DNA of 64,000 bases, taken from positions 62,001 through 126,000 of the forward strand of contig JAGXFW010000014.1 in NCBI GenBank assembly GCA_024637035.1, read 5' to 3'. The notes under the pieces were generated by a model that was not told the origin of the DNA, did no database searches, and worked only from the letters and a program-made list of their open reading frames with translations. This document shows, piece by piece, positions 50,050 through 56,481 of this stretch. The position numbers were made by a program, and so were the translations under genes. Numbering within the stretch: the first letter of the stretch is position 1; every line of letters starts with the position of its first letter. Source of the stretch: Actinomycetes bacterium (lineage in GTDB: Bacteria; Actinomycetota; Thermoleophilia; RBG-16-64-13).

Positions 50050-50288
50050 CAGTCGAGCTGCTGCTCGAGCTCATCGACAGGCGTCCCCATGCCTTCCAGA
50101 ATGGACTCACGCATGCCGGGGACGGAGAGCAGGTGAAGCGTCTCCTGAATGGCCCGCCAGTCATCTTCTGAGACCAGTACTGCATTCGCGCGGCGACCGG
50201 TGATCTCGATGGGCTCGTGCGAGGCAGCCACATCATCAAGTAGTGAATAGAGGCGCTTCCGAGCCTCGGTGGCGGTAATGCTGGTCAT
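50046..50288 (-). CDS. cassette 7: YefM/Phd-type antitoxin
   Basis: This 80-aa antitoxin begins TSITATEARKRLYSLLDDVA, the Phd/YefM DNA-binding part, and ends in the toxin-binding helix MGTPVDELEQQLDW. The ATG at 50288 follows GGGAGGT. A perfect 16-bp palindrome lies in its promoter, the probable operator. The cassette therefore has its own promoter, unlike most resistance cassettes. Confidence 0.92.
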   Translation of the reverse strand: MTSITATEARKRLYSLLDDVAASHEPIEITGRRANAVLVSEDDWRAIQETLHLLSVPGMRESILEGMGTPVDELEQQLDW

Positions 50289-50312
50289 GATGAAACCTCC
50301 CTTAACGTACGA

Positions 50313-50344
50313 GAAAGCGTACGCTTTCGGAAACGCCACGTCAA
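50313..50344 (-). promoter_or_regulatory. yefM-like promoter with perfect palindrome GAAAGCGTACGCTTTC
   Basis: The -35 TTGACG (50344-50339) and -10 TACGCT (50321-50316) are 17 bp apart. The palindrome GAAAGCGTACGCTTTC (50313-50328) covers the -10 box, as expected for antitoxin autorepression. Confidence 0.7.
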
Positions 50345-50352
50345 GGGGTTGG

Positions 50353-50437
50353 GCCTGACGTGTTAGGCGTGAGCGGCGGCCCACACCCTCACTTCCACAT
50401 CCAACCTCGCGCCGTCCGCTCGATGCCTTTGTTGGCT
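50353..50437 (-). other. attC6
   Basis: An 85-bp site after the DUF2200 gene. On the cassette strand R'' is AGCCAAC (50437-50431) and R' is GTCAGGC (50359-50353). The arms AGGCATCGAGCGGACGGC and AGGCGTGAGCGGCGGCC (complementary sense) align with extrahelical bases. Confidence 0.75.
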
Positions 50438-50498
50438 CGCTACTTCACCCACGGATGAATGAGCGGCACACGCCTAGGGTCGCCGGCGTCACCCGGAA

Positions 50499-50864
50499 TC
50501 ACTCACCCTGCTGGCGCAGGATCTTCTCGATCGCTTTCCCCTTTGCGAGCTCATCGATCAACTTGTCCAGATAGCGGATCTTCTGCATCAGCGGGTCGTC
50601 GACGTTTTCGACCCGCACGCCACACACCACGCCCTTGATGAGAGCCGCGTTCGGATTGAAGGCAGGGGCCTGATCGAAGAAGGTTGCGAAGTCGACCTGC
50701 TGTTCGATCTGGCGCCGCAGACCCGGAGGGTCGTAGCCCGTCAACCAAGAGATGATCTGGTCGACCTCCTCCTGCGTACGGCCCTTCCGCTCCGCCTTCT
50801 GAACATAGAGCGGGTACACCTTCGCAAACTGCATGGCGAACACGCGCTGCTCGTTCAAGGTCAT
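50499..50864 (-). CDS. cassette 6: DUF2200 protein
   Basis: This 121-aa protein has the compact DUF2200 pattern: [78 protein letters not shown]. The family has no known activity and is seen in cassette arrays and chromosomes. The start is ATG at 50864 or TTG at 50858. The cassette carries this gene alone. Confidence 0.88.
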   Translation of the reverse strand: MTLNEQRVFAMQFAKVYPLYVQKAERKGRTQEEVDQIISWLTGYDPPGLRRQIEQQVDFATFFDQAPAFNPNAALIKGVVCGVRVENVDDPLMQKIRYLDKLIDELAKGKAIEKILRQQGE

Positions 50865-50904
50865 CCCCCTCTTGCGTCGTAGTCGGCACCGCTGACGTTC
50901 GTCG

Positions 50905-50967
50905 CGCTAACGGCCAGCCGCTCAGCCGCGCCGCGGAGCGGCGTCGGTCTGCTGCGGCTTGTTCGAC
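50905..50967 (-). other. attC5
   Basis: A 63-bp site. On the cassette strand R'' is GTCGAAC (50967-50961) and R' is GTTAGCG (50911-50905). AAGCCGCAGC pairs with the far arm AGCCGCTCAGC (complementary sense) leaving two unpaired bases. Confidence 0.78.
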
Positions 50968-50974
50968 GATCGCC

Positions 50975-51319
50975 TCATCGGCCGAGCACCACATCGACGC
51001 CGCAGAGCACGAGCTCCAGCTTCCTGTGTGGCAGGGCCCCGACCCTCTCCACCAGAGATCCCCTGTCCAGCGTGACTATCTGGGAAACGTTGGCGACGGA
51101 ATCCTTGGGCAGCCCGGTCGCCTTTGTGGTGAGCAGGACGTTGCCGGGCGCCTCCGCCCAGCGCAGATTGCTCGTGAGGGCGACACAGACAACAGTGGCG
51201 AGGCGGCTCCGGTTGAAGGAGTCCCCCTGTACGATAACCACCGGGCGGCGGAAGCCGGGCTCGGAGCCGGCGGGGTCCGCCAGATCCGCCCACCACACCT
51301 CGCCCTGCGAGATCACCAA
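50975..51319 (-). CDS. cassette 5: MazF-type endoribonuclease toxin
   Basis: This 114-aa PemK/MazF toxin cleaves mRNA. It reads QGEVWWADLADPAGSEPGFRRPVVIVQGDSFNRS, TVVCVALTSNLRWAEAPGNVLL, with the catalytic region SVANVSQIVTLDRG. The start overlaps the antitoxin stop by 7 bp. All core elements are present. Confidence 0.93.
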   Translation of the reverse strand: MVISQGEVWWADLADPAGSEPGFRRPVVIVQGDSFNRSRLATVVCVALTSNLRWAEAPGNVLLTTKATGLPKDSVANVSQIVTLDRGSLVERVGALPHRKLELVLCGVDVVLGR

Positions 51320-51549
51320 GCAGACCGCTCGAGAGTGGTTCGGGCCGCCGTGGTGGCGAAGCCGGCCTCGTCCGGCGTCACCCCTTCGAGCACCTCATCT
51401 AGTGTCCCGGTCACGTGGTCCGCCGAGTGGCGAGCAACATACTCGCGTACCGCATCGCCGTAGAGACGACTGCGTGACTTCTGGAGCGTCCGTGCCAACC
51501 TCTCGGCGTCTTCAAACAGGTCGTCAGGAATGGAGATGGCGGTCTTCAT
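51313..51549 (-). CDS. cassette 5: MazE/CopG-type antitoxin
   Basis: This 78-aa ribbon-helix-helix-type antitoxin reads MKTAISIPDDLFEDAERLARTLQKSRSRLYGDAVREYVARH. The ATG at 51549 has no Shine-Dalgarno but lies 6 bp after a TATACT box, which implies a leaderless transcript. The open frame to 51615 is not needed. Confidence 0.88.
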   Translation of the reverse strand: MKTAISIPDDLFEDAERLARTLQKSRSRLYGDAVREYVARHSADHVTGTLDEVLEGVTPDEAGFATTAARTTLERSAW

Positions 51550-51555
51550 ACCGCA

Positions 51556-51583
51556 AGTATAACCGCTGGGAATCGAAACGCAA
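51556..51583 (-). promoter_or_regulatory. cassette promoter for mazEF (leaderless)
   Basis: TTGCGT (51583-51578), 16 bp, TATACT (51561-51556), then 6 bp to the ATG. Transcription would begin at or near the start codon. Confidence 0.55.
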
Positions 51584-51654
51584 GAGCGCCTGACGCCCGA
51601 TTTGCCGATGCCCATCGACGAACGCCGGACTCGGGCCAGGTGCTGGGAGCGTAC

Positions 51655-51718
51655 GTCGAACGGGCACGCGCATCAGCGGCAACGCCCTGCGTTGTCCGAC
51701 TGCATGCGCGTGTTGGGC
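51655..51718 (-). other. attC4
   Basis: A 64-bp site. On the cassette strand R'' is GCCCAAC (51718-51712) and R' is GTTCGAC (51661-51655). The arms ACGCGCATGCAGTCGGACAACGC and ACGCGCATCAGCGGCAACGC (complementary sense) form a long stem with extrahelical bases. One of the strongest sites here. Confidence 0.82.
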
Positions 51719-51730
51719 ACTCGGCCCACG

Positions 51731-52138
51731 CTACCAACCTGCACCCAAGACCTGATCCCGATACGCCCGCCACCCAGCCATGGAGTCAGCGGCGGTGGGG
51801 ATGTCGAAGAGCCCCGAGTCCGACGCGGGGTCGAAGGCGCGCAGCCCCAGTCGGTCGAGAAGATCAGCGATCAGGCCCGCCGCCGAATCCGAGCCGCGAG
51901 CGTGGAAAGCAAACCCCATGAGCTCCTCCTCCTCGCCCAGGTTCACCTCCACCGAAAAATCGGCGCCGTCGATCGCCACCCAGGCGGGATCGGAGGTATC
52001 CGCCCACGGGGCGACTTCACCAACGACCGCGAGCACCTGCGATCGCGTGCCGATGGGCTGTGGGTCAAAGTCGTCGGGAACGTCGGCCACGGACGCGGCG
52101 TCCGCCGGAATGTCCTGTACGAAGATGTCCCAACCCAC
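51731..52138 (-). CDS. cassette 4: 135-aa protein of unknown function
   Basis: The protein begins MGWDIFVQDIPADAASVADVPDDFDPQPIG and ends FDIPTAADSMAGWRAYRDQVL. It is acidic and soluble with no family I can name. The GTG at 52138 has GGAGGT 6 bp before it, the reason for this start. The same frame is also open upstream, across attC3, into the HigA gene. Confidence 0.78.
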   Translation of the reverse strand: MGWDIFVQDIPADAASVADVPDDFDPQPIGTRSQVLAVVGEVAPWADTSDPAWVAIDGADFSVEVNLGEEEELMGFAFHARGSDSAAGLIADLLDRLGLRAFDPASDSGLFDIPTAADSMAGWRAYRDQVLGAGW

Positions 52139-52537
52139 GTTTGACCTCCGATGTTGCCTAACGCCCGGCGTGTGCGGTTGCCGGAACGCGCAGCGTGTAG
52201 GGCAATCCGAACCACGCCGTTGTTCGGTACGGCCAAGACGTGCGTGAGGATCGCGCCAGGGGCGGATCTTCCCGAGCGCCTCGGACAGCTTGGTCTTGGC
52301 CACCTGCGTGTCATGGGCCACCTGCGCCCGCAGCCAGTATCCGTCGGACAAACCGAAGAACCGGCAGAGACGAAGATCGGTATCGGCAGTGATCGAGCGC
52401 TTGCCGGCGACGATTTCCGAGATGCGCTGGGCGGGCACGTCGATCTCCTTGGCCAAGCGGTACTGCGAGATTCCCATGGGACCGAGGAACTCCTCCGCCA
52501 GGAGTTCACCCGGAGTGATGGGCGCAAGAGTGGTCAC
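52139..52537 (-). CDS. cassette 3: HigA-type antitoxin, frame open across attC3
   Basis: The XRE-type antitoxin HigA reads ITPGELLAEEFLGPMGISQYRLAKEIDVPAQRISEIVAGKRSITADTDLRLCRFFGLSDGYWLRAQVAHDTQVAK. After TKLSEALGKIRP, where the family normally ends, no stop occurs. The frame runs through attC3 (GRTEQRRGSDCP and on) and joins the cassette-4 gene in frame, giving a 268-aa ORF ending at 51731. I give the part up to the cassette-4 start here. It follows HigB by 14 bp. Confidence 0.85.
52156..52228 (-). other. attC3 (read through by the HigA frame)
   Basis: A 73-bp site. On the cassette strand R'' is ACCGAAC (52228-52222) and R' is GTTAGGC (52162-52156). GGCGTGGTTCGGATTGCC pairs with GGCGTGTGCGGTTGCC (complementary sense). 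No stop codon lies between the HigA domain and this site. Confidence 0.82.
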
Positions 52538-52551
52538 GGCCTCACCTCCTT

Positions 52552-52830
52552 CTAGTGATAGTCCACGATCTCCACATCTTCAGCGCCGGCTGCGGTCCAA
52601 CGGAAGCAGATGCGGAACTGATCGTTGATCCTGATGCTGTACTGACCGGCGCGATCGCCCTTCAGGGCCTCGAGGCGGTTGCCCGGAGGAACGCGCAGGT
52701 CACGCAGGACACCGGCGATCTCCAGTTGTCTCAACTTACGCAGAGCCACCCGTTCGACGCTGACGAAGCGCTGGACCCGCTCGCCTGACGCGAGAGTGGC
52801 CGTGTCTGCGTCCCTGAATGAGAGGATCAC
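52552..52830 (-). CDS. cassette 3: HigB-type toxin
   Basis: This 92-aa RelE-superfamily toxin of the HigB type reads SVERVALRKLRQLEIAGVLRDLRVPPGNRLEALKGDRAGQYSIRINDQFRICFRW, with the catalytic basic strands. The toxin precedes the antitoxin, the HigBA order. The GTG at 52830 lies 6 bp after a good -10 box, so the message is probably leaderless. Confidence 0.93.
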   Translation of the reverse strand: MILSFRDADTATLASGERVQRFVSVERVALRKLRQLEIAGVLRDLRVPPGNRLEALKGDRAGQYSIRINDQFRICFRWTAAGAEDVEIVDYH

Positions 52831-52836
52831 GCTGGA

Positions 52837-52865
52837 ATAGTAACGCTATGCGTGATTAACGTCAA
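52837..52865 (-). promoter_or_regulatory. cassette promoter for higBA (leaderless)
   Basis: TTGACG (52865-52860), exactly 17 bp, TACTAT (52842-52837), then 6 bp to the GTG. The spacer holds ACGC-ATA-GCGT, a short dyad suitable for HigA binding. This is one of the best sigma-70-like promoters in the window. Confidence 0.72.
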
Positions 52866-52912
52866 GCGTGACTACCTCCACGCGGCGCCCCGATCACCAG
52901 GTGCCCGCATCT

Positions 52913-52999
52913 GCCTAATGGCCTGGCGCTCAGCTGCGAGAGCTCACGCCACTGTCTTGAACCGCACTTGGGCGAGTCTGCTCGAACGCCTGGTTAGGC
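52913..52999 (-). other. attC2
   Basis: An 87-bp site. On the cassette strand R'' is GCCTAAC (52999-52993) and R' is ATTAGGC (52919-52913), where the usual G before the cleavage point is A. The arms CAGGCGTTCGAGCAG and TGGCGCTCAGCTG (complementary sense) match loosely. The changed base may make it a poor recombination site. Confidence 0.7.
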
Positions 53000-53006
53000 G
53001 GGTAAC

Positions 53007-53588
53007 TCACCACGCGCCGATCTCCGGACGCGCAAAGGTGGAGAGGGGCTCGCCGTTCTGCCATTGGCCTTCCACCTTCTCCATCGAAAGGTAGAGGGCG
53101 ACCGTGAGCCCGTTTCGGTGCTCAACGAGCACCTTGATGGCGTCGGTCTGAGAGCCGCCCGAAGGCGTGATCTTGACCCACTCACAGACGGCGACGGCGC
53201 GGGTCCTCTCCGTGACGGTCTGCCGTAGCCCCTTATGCAGGAGCGGCAGGACTTCCGCGCTCGAAGTGTACTCGCCACCCGGCCATGCGGCCTTCAGCGC
53301 GATTCCGTCATCGTTGAGAGCCGCTCCGAAGGGCAGGAAGTTATCGCGCTTGTTGAGTTGCTGGATCGCGAAGTCGAAGAGCGGGTCGGAGATCTCAAGG
53401 AGGTCCGGCGTGGTCTGACGGTACAGGTCTTCATCCGTATACGACAACGCCGTTGGAGTGGTCCCAGCGTCGTCACCCGAAGAGGCGGCGGGTTGTGCGG
53501 TGGTCCCGCAGGCAGAGAGCAGCACGCTGCCACAGACGAGAGCGGCGGCAAGCACAAACGTTGCTCTCACTGAACTTCCGAAGCGCAT
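53007..53588 (-). CDS. cassette 2: predicted lipoprotein
   Basis: This 193-aa protein has a signal peptide (VRATFVLAAALVCGSVLLSACG) whose lipobox LSAC predicts lipid anchoring, then a Ser/Ala-rich spacer and a domain of about 140 residues (DPLFDFAIQQLNKRDNFLPFGAALNDDG, LTVALYLSMEKVEGQWQ). I do not recognise the domain. It has no own promoter that I can see, so it probably depends on an upstream promoter. Confidence 0.8.
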   Translation of the reverse strand: MRFGSSVRATFVLAAALVCGSVLLSACGTTAQPAASSGDDAGTTPTALSYTDEDLYRQTTPDLLEISDPLFDFAIQQLNKRDNFLPFGAALNDDGIALKAAWPGGEYTSSAEVLPLLHKGLRQTVTERTRAVAVCEWVKITPSGGSQTDAIKVLVEHRNGLTVALYLSMEKVEGQWQNGEPLSTFARPEIGAW

Positions 53589-53598
53589 AGGACTATCT

Positions 53599-53661
53599 GC
53601 CTAACGGCCAGCACATGAGCTGTGCCGCGCCCCCGGCATCTGCTCGATGTGCTTGTTCGGC
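53599..53661 (-). other. attC1
   Basis: A 63-bp site. On the cassette strand R'' is GCCGAAC (53661-53655) and R' is GTTAGGC (53605-53599). AGCACATCGAGC pairs with AGCACATGAGC (complementary sense) with one extrahelical base, followed by TGCCG/CGGCA. A textbook attC shape. Confidence 0.88.
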
Positions 53662-53668
53662 GGGCGTC

Positions 53669-53881
53669 TCAGAGGTCCTCCGGCCGTAGACCCGTGCGCT
53701 TGGCGACGCGAGCCAGCATGCGGGGACCGATCTCCTCCCCATCGTGGAATGCGAAGACGAAGTCGGGCCAGCCGGGTCGTGCCAGCACGCGATGTGAACC
53801 CGTCCGACGCTTCACCTGCCAGTCGATTCGTAGAAGGGCAGCGAGCACGATCCGGGAGCGCGTGCTCGGCCACTGGCTCAC
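53669..53881 (-). CDS. cassette 1: HicA-type toxin
   Basis: This 70-aa mRNA interferase reads VKRRTGSHRVLARPGWPDFVFAFHDGEEIGPRMLARVAKRTGL. The GSH motif carries the catalytic histidine. The GTG at 53881 overlaps the HicB stop (GTGA). The order antitoxin-toxin is the reverse of the usual hicAB. Confidence 0.92.
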   Translation of the reverse strand: MSQWPSTRSRIVLAALLRIDWQVKRRTGSHRVLARPGWPDFVFAFHDGEEIGPRMLARVAKRTGLRPEDL

Positions 53882-54090
53882 GCGGCCGCGAAGGTGATAT
53901 TCAGGAGATCGTGGCCAGCCTCGTCGTGCTCAAGGCGATCGGCGACGACGCGGAGAGCGAGGGCCTGGACGCGGGCGATGGCCTCGTCCTCGACAGAACC
54001 GTAGGCGAGGACACCCGGAAGCTCAACGACTTCGGCGATCCAGCGGCCGTCGGTCTCCAGTTCGATCTCGATGGTGAATTCGACCGGCAC
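53878..54090 (-). CDS. cassette 1: HicB-type antitoxin
   Basis: This 70-aa partial-RNase-H-fold antitoxin reads FTIEIELETDGRWIAEVVELPGVLAYGSVEDEAIARVQALALRVV. It lacks the extra DNA-binding domain of larger HicB proteins. I prefer the GTG at 54090, which follows AGAAGGGGG; a leaderless start at 54114 is also possible. It is the first gene after attI. A decayed relative lies at 33956-34044. Confidence 0.88.
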   Translation of the reverse strand: MPVEFTIEIELETDGRWIAEVVELPGVLAYGSVEDEAIARVQALALRVVADRLEHDEAGHDLLNITFAAA

Positions 54091-54166
54091 TGCGACCCCC
54101 TTCTGGATTTGCACGGTAAGAATACTACCCCACTGCTGCGGACGCGACGCACCAGGGTGACTATCC

Positions 54167-54240
54167 GCCTAACAACCAATATCCAGTCTGCATAGCTCCA
54201 CCGACGCAGCACCCCACTGTCTTCGTATCACCGAAACGGC
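54167..54240 (-). other. attI-like site
   Basis: The simple site GTTAGGC (54173-54167 on the cassette strand) is preceded by TGGATATTGGTT and lies 164 bp from the intI stop and 53 bp before the HicB start codon. What follows (GGATAGTC) resembles what follows attC1's R' (AGATAGTC). Its outer boundary is a guess. Confidence 0.6.
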
Positions 54241-54323
54241 AGAGCGAAGAGGGCTGCTGGTCGCCGGCCAGGAGGCGACGAACCTCGCCAGCACCCCGCG
54301 GTCAATGCCGTGGATATGCGGAC

Positions 54324-54350
54324 AGTATAGGCAGCCCTACCAACCGTCAA
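54324..54350 (-). promoter_or_regulatory. candidate cassette promoter Pc at the 3' end of intI
   Basis: TTGACG (54350-54345) overlaps the last codons of intI and TATACT (54329-54324) lies after its stop, reading into the array. The spacing is 15 bp, shorter than optimal, so it is probably weak. Confidence 0.45.
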
Positions 54351-55380
54351 GTGGGCTGTGGACGCCGTGGCCACCCTTGCTCAACACGTGGGTGTAGATC
54401 ATGGTGGTGCGCACGTCCTTGTGGCCGAGTAGCTCCTGGATGGTGCGGATGTCGTAGCCCGCCTCCAGCAGGTGTGTTGCGAATGAATGGCGGAACGTGT
54501 GGCAGCCCACGTGCTTGACGATGCCTGCCCGACCGGCAGCCTCCCGCACTGCCCGCTGAACGAGGGTCTCGTGTACGTGATGCCTCCCCCGCTCTCCCGT
54601 CTTCGTGTTCTTCCATCGTGACGCCTGGGGGAAGACCCACTGCCACCCCCACTCCGCGGGGGCGTTCGGATACTTCCTGTCGAGCGCGTCGGGAAGCGGC
54701 ACGCGACCTAGGCCGGCAGCAAGGTCGCCATCATGGGTCTTCTTCACAAGGCGTAGATGATCTCGGAGCGGAGTCTCGATCGACGTGGGGAGCATCGTCA
54801 CGCGGTCGTTTCTGCTCTTGGCGTCGCGGACGGTGATCTCTGAGCGAGAGAAGTCAACGTCCTTCACCCTGAGCCGCAGGCATTCCATGAGACGCAGCCC
54901 GGAACCGTACAAGAGCGAAGCGACCAAGCACCTGTCACCCGTCAGTTGGTCGAGCACCAAACGGACTTCTTCGCGCGTCATGACCACGGGCAGATGGCGG
55001 CTCCGCCGGGCGCGGACTACCCCGTGGAGGTCGGCGATATCGGTGCCCAAGACGTGCCGGTAGAGAAAGAGCAATGCCGAGAGCGCCTGGTTCTGCGTGG
55101 ATGCGCTGACATCCTCCTCCACGGCCAGGTGCGTCAAGAAGGCGTTGATCTCGGGCTGCCCCATCTCGGCGGGATGCCGGAGGCGATGGAAGTAGATGAA
55201 CCGCCTGGCCCAGGAGCAGTATGCCCGCTCAGTGCGTGGGCTGTAGTGACGCGCACGAAGCGCCTCGCGCAGCTGATCGAGCAACTTGGGGGCGTGAGTG
55301 CCGACCGGCACGTCGGTGAGGCTCGGCGGGCGCGAAGACGGGCTCCCGGGGCGGTGAGTCGAGTGCGGTGGCCGATCCAT
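54337..55380 (-). CDS. intI: integron integrase IntI (tyrosine recombinase)
   Basis: This 347-aa tyrosine recombinase has an N-terminal SAM-like domain ([35 protein letters not shown]). Its catalytic residues are R163 ([14 protein letters not shown]), H294/R297 (CHTFRHSF), H320 (LLGHKDV) and nucleophile Y329 (MIYTHVL). The patch [20 protein letters not shown] (about residues 232-251) is the extra segment found only in integron integrases. The N-terminal 25-30 residues before this look spurious, so a later start is likely. It is transcribed toward attI and the cassettes. Confidence 0.94.
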   Translation of the reverse strand: MDRPPHSTHRPGSPSSRPPSLTDVPVGTHAPKLLDQLREALRARHYSPRTERAYCSWARRFIYFHRLRHPAEMGQPEINAFLTHLAVEEDVSASTQNQALSALLFLYRHVLGTDIADLHGVVRARRSRHLPVVMTREEVRLVLDQLTGDRCLVASLLYGSGLRLMECLRLRVKDVDFSRSEITVRDAKSRNDRVTMLPTSIETPLRDHLRLVKKTHDGDLAAGLGRVPLPDALDRKYPNAPAEWGWQWVFPQASRWKNTKTGERGRHHVHETLVQRAVREAAGRAGIVKHVGCHTFRHSFATHLLEAGYDIRTIQELLGHKDVRTTMIYTHVLSKGGHGVHSPLDGW

Positions 55381-55494
55381 GCCGCCACCATGGCACGATC
55401 AGCTGCGGCTTGAAACCAGACCTTGGGTTGAGAATGGCGGCCCCACGAGCCTCAAGGACCGCCCAACGCTCTCGGTCGGGGTTGTCCGGCGGAT

Positions 55495-56481
55495 CTACCC
55501 CTCCAGCGCCGCCAAGATGGCTCGCATCACAATCGACCGGGCCAGTGGAACCTTGTACGCGTTCCCCCGAAGTGGCTTGGCGCCCGCGAGCGCCACTTCG
55601 GCGGCCTCGACGGCGGCTCGTTCGTCGATGGGGCCCCCGATGAGGCGGGCCTCGGCCTCCAGCGCTCGGTACGGCCGCGGCCCCACCGCCCCCAGCACCA
55701 GGCGGGCGTCGGTGCAGACGCCATCCCGGAGCGTGATGCTTGCCGCCACGCTGACCACCGCGAAGTCGATGGGCTCCCGCACGGTGAACTTGAGGAAGGC
55801 GGATCGTGCCTCCTCGGCCGGGGGCGGCACGCGCACGGCGGTCACAAGTTCGCCCGGCTCGAGGACGGTTCCGAGCGGCGTGTAGACATCCTGGACCGGC
55901 AGCTCGCGCCGCGCGCCGCCCGGGCCCTCGAGGACCACGATCGCATCGAGCGCCGCCAGCGCCACCGCCGTATCCGACGGGCAGACTGCGAAGCAGCCGC
56001 GACCCTCGAAGATAGCGTGATAGCGCGTGTCGCCCTTCACGGCCGGGCACCGCGGACCACCTTTCCGCAGACAATCGATGGAGCCTCCGAGCCCCGCCGG
56101 ATACCGGAAGTACCAGCAGCGCACCTCCTGGCAGAGGTTGCCGCCCAAGGTCGCCACGTTGCGGATCTGCGGTGACGCCACGGCCTGGGCCGCCTGCGAG
56201 AAGATGGGCCAGTGCGCCCGGATCGGCTCGGATCGGGCGATGTCGGCGAGGCGAGCCAGTGCGCCCACGCGGAGTCCGGCCTCGTCGGCCTCGATCGCGT
56301 CCAGCCCCGGGATAGTCTTCAGATCGACGAGCAGGTCGGGCGGCTCGGGATAGATGCCGTCCTTGAGGGCGCCGAGCAGGTCGCTGCCGCCCGCGTTCGC
56401 CCGGGCGCGCGTGCCGGGCTCGGCCAGGAGCGCGCAGGCCTCGGCGACCGTCGTGGCGCGCACGTGTCGGAAGGACCTCAT
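55495..56481 (-). CDS. molybdenum hydroxylase FAD subunit with extra Fe-S loop (HcrB-like)
   Basis: This 328-aa FAD-binding subunit of the xanthine oxidase family shows NAGGSDLLGALKDG and IRNVATLGGNLCQ for FAD. After it comes an insert with C122, C137, C145 and C163/C167. 4-Hydroxybenzoyl-CoA reductase beta subunits carry four such cysteines at nearly the same positions for an additional [4Fe-4S] cluster. The ATG at 56481 overlaps the large-subunit stop. It is the last gene of the operon. Confidence 0.88.
   Translation of the reverse strand: MRSFRHVRATTVAEACALLAEPGTRARANAGGSDLLGALKDGIYPEPPDLLVDLKTIPGLDAIEADEAGLRVGALARLADIARSEPIRAHWPIFSQAAQAVASPQIRNVATLGGNLCQEVRCWYFRYPAGLGGSIDCLRKGGPRCPAVKGDTRYHAIFEGRGCFAVCPSDTAVALAALDAIVVLEGPGGARRELPVQDVYTPLGTVLEPGELVTAVRVPPPAEEARSAFLKFTVREPIDFAVVSVAASITLRDGVCTDARLVLGAVGPRPYRALEAEARLIGGPIDERAAVEAAEVALAGAKPLRGNAYKVPLARSIVMRAILAALEG

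Larger units (their letters stand above)
48514..55380 (-). mobile_element. integron: intI, attI and a cassette array in reversed orientation
   Basis: The region holds an integron-type integrase (54337-55380), an attI-like site next to its 3' end, and seven clear attC-like sites (60-87 bp) plus one weak one. The cassettes between them all read leftward, away from intI. Contents from attI outward: HicBA, a lipoprotein, HigBA, a 135-aa unknown, MazEF, DUF2200, YefM-YoeB, DUF1801, then a small membrane ORF with a GNAT. In the classical layout intI is divergent from the array; here it is co-directional. Confidence 0.88.

Noticed and set aside
51588-51654. GCCTGAC box as an outer attC end giving a 131-bp attC4
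   Set aside because: The outer arms do not pair. The inner site 51655-51718 folds far better, so the extra box was not used.
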